Shown: one piece after another, positions 13,809 to 18,395 of the stretch
Position numbering within the stretch: the stretch's first letter is position 1
Layout of the letters: every line of letters starts with the position of its first letter
Source: Phycisphaerales bacterium
GTDB taxonomy: Bacteria > Planctomycetota > Phycisphaerae > Phycisphaerales > SM1A02
DNA length: 18,395 nt
Reading direction: 5' to 3'
Assembly: GCA_030748455.1 (NCBI GenBank)
Contig: JASMLY010000089.1
Location: forward strand, 1 to 18,395
The notes under the pieces: generated by a model
What the model was told of the DNA's origin: nothing
Database searches by the model: none
The model's input: only the letters and a program-made list of their open reading frames with translations
Position numbers and translations under genes: made by a program

Positions 13809-15398
13809 ATGATTCACACGGTATGCATGACAGCTGTTTTCGCAGCATCCACCCTAACCCAAGACCGGCTACCAGTCGAAGTGATCCCGACGTTTGAAGT
13901 CCCTTCACTCGATTACGTAACGCTTGAAGATGAGGATCGTACTCGTGAGATACACGGTCTTCCAATGCGATTTGCTGTACCAAACGCAGTCTCAATCACG
14001 CCCAAGTCGCATGGGATTTGGGAACAACTCTCAGATGGAACGATGCGGTGGACGTACCGAGTTTTTTGTGATAATGCAGTGTCGATGAATCTTGGATTTG
14101 GCAAATGCAATTTGCCTGAAAACAGTTCGATGACAGTGATGGATCAATCAATTGATTATGCAATTCGACCGTTCACCTCTAGTGACAACAAAGACCACGG
14201 CGAGTTGTGGACGCCGATTGTTCCTTCCAACGAAGCAGTGATTGAACTCGTGGTTGATGCTTCTGAAAAAGAAATCGTCTCCCAAAACATTGAATTGACC
14301 TCGATCAACGCGGGGTATCAAGGTTTCAAGAGCGGTGATGAGCGTGGTTCATCTGGTGCGTGCAACATCGATGTTCTTTGTGAACAAGGCGATGATTGGT
14401 GGGACGAGATTCCCTCAGTTGGTGTCTACACACTTAGTGGGTATCTCACTTGTACAGGTGCGATGATTAATAACACCGCGCAAGATCAAACGCCGTACTT
14501 TTTAACTGCGAACCACTGCGGTGTGACAAGTAGCTCAGACGCAACCATTGTTGTGTATTGGAATCATCAAAACAGTTATTGTCGAACCCCTGGTAGTAGC
14601 AGCAGTGGTAGTTCTGGCAACGGTAGTTTTAATCAGTTTACTTCTGGTTCCACAATGCGGGCGACACGCTCGTATACAGATTTTACGTTGACCGAATTGT
14701 CTTCTTCACCAAATCCAAGTTGGGGTGTGACATGGTCTGGATGGTCTCGATCATCAAGCACGAATGGTGTAGGTGCTGGCATTCACCATCCATCAACAGC
14801 GGAAAAACGTATCTCATTTCCAGATTACAGCACAGCAAGTGGTGAGTATTGGAATGTGAATTGGGCAGAGGGGACAACAGAGCCGGGTTCTTCTGGTTCA
14901 CCACTCTATGATTCTAATCATCGAATCGTCGGGCAACTTTGCTGCGGCGCCGCTGCTTGTGGCAATGATTACAACGACTCCTACGGTCGTTCCATTGGCT
15001 TGTCCTGGTCGGGGTCTAGTTCGAGCAGCCTGAGTGCGTGGCTCGATCCAACCGGAAGTAACGTCCAGGCACTTGATACATACAATCCAAACGCTGCACC
15101 TACGGGTGCTTGCTGCGTCGGTTCTGCCGGAGCATGCCTTGATGTTACCGAAGCGCTTTGCTTAGTTGGTAATGGTTCCTATCAAGGCGATGGCTCAGTA
15201 TGTAGTGATGCGAATTGTGCACCAGAACCAGATTGTCCAGCGGACGTTACGGGTGATGGAACGGTTGATGTCAACGATGTGCTCGAGTTGATCAGTGCTT
15301 GGGGTTCAAGTGATGCTGATTCAGACGTTGATGATGATGGAATCGTAGATGTCAATGACTTGCTGATTGTGATCGATGCTTGGGGTGCTTGCGAGTAA
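13809..15398 (+). CDS. Secreted trypsin-fold (lysyl-endopeptidase-like) protease with Cys-rich module and dockerin
   Basis: Exported serine peptidase of 529 residues with signal peptide MIHTVCMTAVFAASTLTQ. An N-terminal beta domain (about 50-185) is followed by an S1-type protease domain whose triad reads His236 in TANHCG, Asp291 in YTDFTL and Ser362 in PGSSGSP. Next come a Cys-rich GACC...GSYQGD module (431-475) and a type I dockerin (476-529) with two Ca-binding repeats, D479-D490 and D506-D517. Such modules recur in Phycisphaerae exoproteins. The start is ATG 13809, 6 nt after GGAG; a TTG at 13797 is in frame but overlaps that site. It converges on the channel gene across 14 bp. A paralog lies at 16677. 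Confidence 0.9.
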   Translation: MIHTVCMTAVFAASTLTQDRLPVEVIPTFEVPSLDYVTLEDEDRTREIHGLPMRFAVPNAVSITPKSHGIWEQLSDGTMRWTYRVFCDNAVSMNLGFGKCNLPENSSMTVMDQSIDYAIRPFTSSDNKDHGELWTPIVPSNEAVIELVVDASEKEIVSQNIELTSINAGYQGFKSGDERGSSGACNIDVLCEQGDDWWDEIPSVGVYTLSGYLTCTGAMINNTAQDQTPYFLTANHCGVTSSSDATIVVYWNHQNSYCRTPGSSSSGSSGNGSFNQFTSGSTMRATRSYTDFTLTELSSSPNPSWGVTWSGWSRSSSTNGVGAGIHHPSTAEKRISFPDYSTASGEYWNVNWAEGTTEPGSSGSPLYDSNHRIVGQLCCGAAACGNDYNDSYGRSIGLSWSGSSSSSLSAWLDPTGSNVQALDTYNPNAAPTGACCVGSAGACLDVTEALCLVGNGSYQGDGSVCSDANCAPEPDCPADVTGDGTVDVNDVLELISAWGSSDADSDVDDDGIVDVNDLLIVIDAWGACE

Positions 15399-15412
15399 GT
15401 TGTGTTCCAACG

Positions 15413-16462
15413 CTAAGTGAGCGCTACGTTTGGATCAAAATCTGTTGGCACTAATAGCAGTAACGCATCACCTTGCTCAAGTGATCGTTCCGAGGGTGGG
15501 TTAAAGTGATGCATCCCATTTTTCTCTCGAACAGAAACAACAACGCCTCCATGTTGCTCGTGTATGAGGAGTTCATCAAGTGTGCGCCCCACTGCTTCTG
15601 GATGTTTCGAGAGTGGAACCTCAACAATCGTGTGCTCCCCTTGGCAGGCAATTTGCGTAAAGAATTCATGGAGGTGGGGGGCTGTCAAAAGAGACGCAAG
15701 TTGGTTCGCGGCAGACTCACCTGGCACGACGATGTCGTTTGCACCCGCACGGTGTAACCAAAGACGTGAAGGCTCACGTTCGCCCCGAGCGATAATTCTC
15801 GCTGAAGAGTTGAGCTCGCGAGAGACCATGCTGACATACACGTTTGAAGCATCATCTGGCAGTGAGGTGATGAGCCCTGAAGCTCGTTCAATCCCAGCAT
15901 GTTTCAATGGTGTGTCTCCCTCTGTGGCATCTGCTTCAACAACGAGGAACCCATCGTTGCTTGCTTCTTCGGCTGCATTCGCATTTTTATCTATGACGAC
16001 TATGGGCGTACCTGTTTTTGCAATACTTGTTGCAGCGCTTCGACCAACGTGTCCGTAGCCAATAATCACAACATGGTTCTTCATTGAATCGAGAGTGTTT
16101 TTCATTTTCTTTTGTTCCCTTTGTCTGTGGATGTCATCGCCGTGAATCAAACTCTGCATGATGCTGAATCCATACAGCACTGCGCCTAAACCGATGGTAA
16201 TGACAACCATGCCCCATAATTTTTGTCCTGTTGTGAGCGGGTCTAAGTTTCCCACTGTAGAAACGAGGTTGAGTGTGTCCCAGAGGATGTTGACTATTCG
16301 ATCAAATGTAGGGGCGTGGGCATACTTCCCAGTGAGATGAAAACCGATTGTCGAGATGATGGTAACCCCAAGAAGGGTGCTAGCAGCGATAATCAACTGC
16401 TTTTTTAACCGCCTTTGCTGGCTTTGGATCACTCTTTTGGGTTCGATGATGTACCGTGGCAT
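15413..16462 (-). CDS. Potassium-channel-like protein with RCK (TrkA-N/TrkA-C) domains and atypical filter
   Basis: Membrane protein of 349 residues. Two hydrophobic helices (about 22-42 and 84-104) flank a pore loop, then a cytoplasmic TrkA-N domain with the Rossmann motif GYGHVG (135-140) and the ribose-binding D158, then a TrkA-C domain (about 255-349). The plan is that of a two-helix, ligand-gated K+ channel. The filter reads T69-V-G-N-L-D74, where K+ channels have TVGYGD: Tyr to Asn and Gly to Leu. Ion selectivity is therefore doubtful. ATG 16462 is chosen over an upstream TTG (16489) because TAAAAT ends 7 nt before it; no Shine-Dalgarno. It lies antisense between two protease paralogs. 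Confidence 0.85.
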   Translation of the reverse strand: MPRYIIEPKRVIQSQQRRLKKQLIIAASTLLGVTIISTIGFHLTGKYAHAPTFDRIVNILWDTLNLVSTVGNLDPLTTGQKLWGMVVITIGLGAVLYGFSIMQSLIHGDDIHRQREQKKMKNTLDSMKNHVVIIGYGHVGRSAATSIAKTGTPIVVIDKNANAAEEASNDGFLVVEADATEGDTPLKHAGIERASGLITSLPDDASNVYVSMVSRELNSSARIIARGEREPSRLWLHRAGANDIVVPGESAANQLASLLTAPHLHEFFTQIACQGEHTIVEVPLSKHPEAVGRTLDELLIHEQHGGVVVSVREKNGMHHFNPPSERSLEQGDALLLLVPTDFDPNVALT

Positions 16463-16469
16463 AGAGTGG

Positions 16470-16475
16470 ATTTTA
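16470..16475 (-). promoter_or_regulatory. -10-like hexamer of the channel gene
   Basis: TAAAAT on the minus strand ends 7 nt before ATG 16462, the placement expected for a leaderless transcript. No -35 element is recognisable. Confidence 0.4.
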
Positions 16476-16571
16476 TGCTGAATTCGCAAAGAGGGGCTTT
16501 TTTGGGGGCAAAATACCCGTTTGCGAGGTCATCAATCACAGATTTATCCAATTTAGGTGAAACTATTGAAG

Positions 16572-16599
16572 TTGGCACTACGAATAGCGTATGTATAGA
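16572..16599 (+). promoter_or_regulatory. Promoter of the second secreted protease
   Basis: TTGGCA (16572-16577), a 16-bp spacer and TATAGA (16594-16599) form a good sigma-70-like pair about 77 nt before the ATG. The leader holds gtgca/tgcac and a 10-bp palindrome tgcacgtgca, then a bulged stem (ccaacaa/ttgtttgg, about 16644-16660) just before the GGAG ribosome site. Confidence 0.45.
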
Positions 16600-16676
16600 G
16601 ATAGGACTGTTCGCGGTGCATCGTGCACGTGCAGCAGAAGCATCCAACAAATTGTTTGGACTAAAGGAGAACAAGC

Positions 16677-18395
16677 ATGTCTATAACACCCTTACTATTT
16701 GCTGCGATCTGTACCTCGGCCCTTACGGGTCTAGGACAAGAGTCAAACACAAATCGTTTGCCTAAAGACGCTATACCGGTGGTTTCTGTGCCAAGTCTTG
16801 ATTACTCGGCACTTTTTGATGGGGATAGGGAACGAGAAGTTTCGGGTCAAGCACCTCAATTTGCTGTACCAAGCAGCAAATCCATCACGCCTGCAACGGA
16901 TGGTATTTGGGAACGTGTGGACATGAATACGCAACGGTGGACTCTGCGGGTCTCTTGCGACAATGCGCTTTCCATGAACCTTGGTTTTGGTCGGTACAAC
17001 ATGCCATCGAGTGGTTCAATGACCATCACAGATGGAACAGGCGAGTATCGCATCCGAGCATTTACCGCTGATGACAATAAGTCTCACGGTGAACTTTGGA
17101 CACCAGTAGTTCCGGGTACTGAAGCAATCATCGAAATCGTTGTGGACAACACTGATAAAGCATTTGTTGTCAAGGGAATCGAACTCACTTCAATCAACTC
17201 GGGATATCGATGGGTACACGACGCGGCCGGTAGAGGTTCATCAGAATCCTGCAATATCGACGTTGTCTGCCCAGAAGGTGATCCTTGGTGGAATGAAATT
17301 CCATCAGTTGGTGTGTATACGCTCAACGGTTACTTGACTTGCTCAGGTGTGATGATGAACAACACCGCGCAAGATCAAACACCATATTTTCTTACTGCGA
17401 ATCACTGCGGTGTAACAAACAGCAGCGACTCTTCAATCGTTGTGTATTGGAACCATCAAAATAGCTATTGCCGAACACCTGGAAGTAGTGATAGTGGTGG
17501 AAATGGAAACGGTACTTTTGATCAGTTCACAAGTGGCTCCAACATGCGTGCTTCTCGTTCGTACACTGACTTCACACTGACACAACTTTCATCAAATCCA
17601 AACGCTGCATGGGGCATAACCTACGCTGGTTGGTCACGTGCAAGTACTGCTTCTCTTGGTGCTGGTATTCACCACCCAGAGGCAGCAGAAAAGAGAATTT
17701 CATTCCCCGATACCGTGCAAGGTAGTGGTGAATATTGGGATGTCAACTGGGGCGAAGGTCGAACAGCGCCTGGTTCTTCGGGTTCACCTCTTTTTGATGG
17801 TAACCACCGAGTTGTTGGCCAACTCTGTTGTGGTTCCTCCTACTGTCCAAACGATTTGAATGACTATTATGGTCGTTCGCTCTATCAATCTTGGGACGGA
17901 AGCAGTTCAAGCAGTTTAAGTAATTGGCTTGATCCAACAGGGTCAGGCGCTCAAGCGATCGACACCCTTGTTCCTGGCGGTGGTGGAGATCCTTCCGGTG
18001 CTTGCTGCGTTGGAACGAGTTGTACGTACGGTACTGCTGCAGATTGTTCTGCAATCGGTGGTTCCTACCAAGGCGACTACGTGTCTTGCACAAGTTATCC
18101 TTGCGGTGGTGCACCCGAAGGTGCGTGCTGCCAAGGAGAGTTCTGCTCAATTATGACGCAAGCAGCATGTGGTTCCGAAGGTGGCAGTTACCAAGGTGAT
18201 GACACTGCGTGTGATGCAACAACATGTGACAATGGTGGTTGCGAAGTTGGCTTCTCCCCAGACTGTATGGGTACCTGCTTCGAAGACGCTGTGTACACTG
18301 ATTGGGTTGGCGATGGCTACTGCGATAATGGTGCGTACATTCCTTCTGACTATGGATATGGCGGACCAGTCGGCGTTGCAATTTGGCTTGACTGT
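16677..18395 (+). CDS. Secreted trypsin-fold (lysyl-endopeptidase-like) protease with Cys-rich and LNR-like modules, 3' end outside window
   Basis: Paralog of the protease at 13809; 573 residues are visible and the frame is open at the window edge. Signal peptide MSITPLLFAAICTSALTGLG, then the same N-terminal beta domain and S1-type protease domain with His243 (TANHCG), Asp298 (YTDFTL) and Ser368 (PGSSGSP). The C-terminus differs: two Cys-rich GACC...GSYQGD repeats (441-476 and 481-517), then a segment beginning GGCEVGFSPDCMGTC with VGDGYCDNGAY, which resembles a Notch/LNR-like Cys-rich domain and is cut by the window end. No dockerin is seen yet. GGAG lies 9 nt before ATG 16677. I translated this by hand. 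Exported proteolysis is inferred; Lys specificity is not shown. Confidence 0.88.
   Translation, partial: MSITPLLFAAICTSALTGLGQESNTNRLPKDAIPVVSVPSLDYSALFDGDREREVSGQAPQFAVPSSKSITPATDGIWERVDMNTQRWTLRVSCDNALSMNLGFGRYNMPSSGSMTITDGTGEYRIRAFTADDNKSHGELWTPVVPGTEAIIEIVVDNTDKAFVVKGIELTSINSGYRWVHDAAGRGSSESCNIDVVCPEGDPWWNEIPSVGVYTLNGYLTCSGVMMNNTAQDQTPYFLTANHCGVTNSSDSSIVVYWNHQNSYCRTPGSSDSGGNGNGTFDQFTSGSNMRASRSYTDFTLTQLSSNPNAAWGITYAGWSRASTASLGAGIHHPEAAEKRISFPDTVQGSGEYWDVNWGEGRTAPGSSGSPLFDGNHRVVGQLCCGSSYCPNDLNDYYGRSLYQSWDGSSSSSLSNWLDPTGSGAQAIDTLVPGGGGDPSGACCVGTSCTYGTAADCSAIGGSYQGDYVSCTSYPCGGAPEGACCQGEFCSIMTQAACGSEGGSYQGDDTACDATTCDNGGCEVGFSPDCMGTCFEDAVYTDWVGDGYCDNGAYIPSDYGYGGPVGVAIWLDC

Noticed and set aside
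15399..15420. Possible terminator between the first protease and the channel gene
   Set aside because: Only 4-bp stems (gttg/caac, cgct/agcg) and no T run on either strand.
17743..18150. 135-residue Arg/His/Asn-rich minus-strand frame
   Set aside because: Antisense to the Cys-rich end of the second protease; the odd composition follows from the complementary codons.
1..18395. CRISPR arrays, tRNA or rRNA genes, insertion sequences, integrases, defence systems
   Set aside because: No regularly spaced direct repeats, no cloverleaf or rRNA-like stretches and no transposase or nuclease-type defence proteins were recognised by reading.

Overview
The window reads as a chromosomal segment of a moderate-GC marine-type planctomycete, most like the Phycisphaerae. 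That is an inference from three things: secreted proteins with a Cys-rich GACC...GSYQGD module followed by a C-terminal dockerin, a minimal Hc1/histone H1-like protein, and a mix of leaderless-looking and Shine-Dalgarno-led genes. No tRNA, rRNA, CRISPR array, transposase or integrase was found. No gene-free stretch exceeds about 215 bases.

Layout. 1-2237: a partial UbiA-type prenyltransferase (minus) diverges from an archaeal/eukaryotic-type prolyl-tRNA synthetase (plus) across 28 bp. 2238-2668: an inverted-repeat-rich gap, then an 83-residue gene with its own promoter. 2672-5951 (all minus): purB, a 58-residue histone H1-like gene with a strong terminator, then the overlapping pair fabZ-like and manA. 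6030-7644 (plus): three overlapping genes, a divergent UbiA-like membrane protein, plsY, and a 71-residue unknown. 7641-8741 (minus): 6-phosphofructokinase, whose stop codon overlaps that of the 71-residue gene. 8799-13711 (plus): lysS, a secreted transglutaminase-like protein, the NAD(P)H-hydrate dehydratase nnrD, and a YhaM-like OB/HD protein. 13809-18395: two paralogous secreted trypsin-fold (lysyl-endopeptidase-like) proteases on the plus strand, separated by a minus-strand RCK-type channel protein with an abnormal selectivity filter. The second protease and ubiA run off the window.

Most genes are housekeeping: aminoacylation (proS, lysS), purine synthesis (purB), hexose phosphates (manA, pfkA), lipid and phospholipid synthesis (fabZ-like, plsY), quinone prenylation (ubiA), metabolite repair (nnrD) and RNA turnover (yhaM-like). 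The accessory part is the secreted protein set at the right end.

No clearly new multi-gene system was found. The observations most worth a second look are: a recurrent -10-like hexamer placed 6-10 nt before the ATG of many genes (leaderless transcription); an 18-position hairpin between the divergent purB and UbiA-like genes; a UbiA-like protein that seems to have lost its first Asp motif; a potassium-channel-like protein with TVGNLD in place of TVGYGD; and two protease paralogs with different C-terminal modules.
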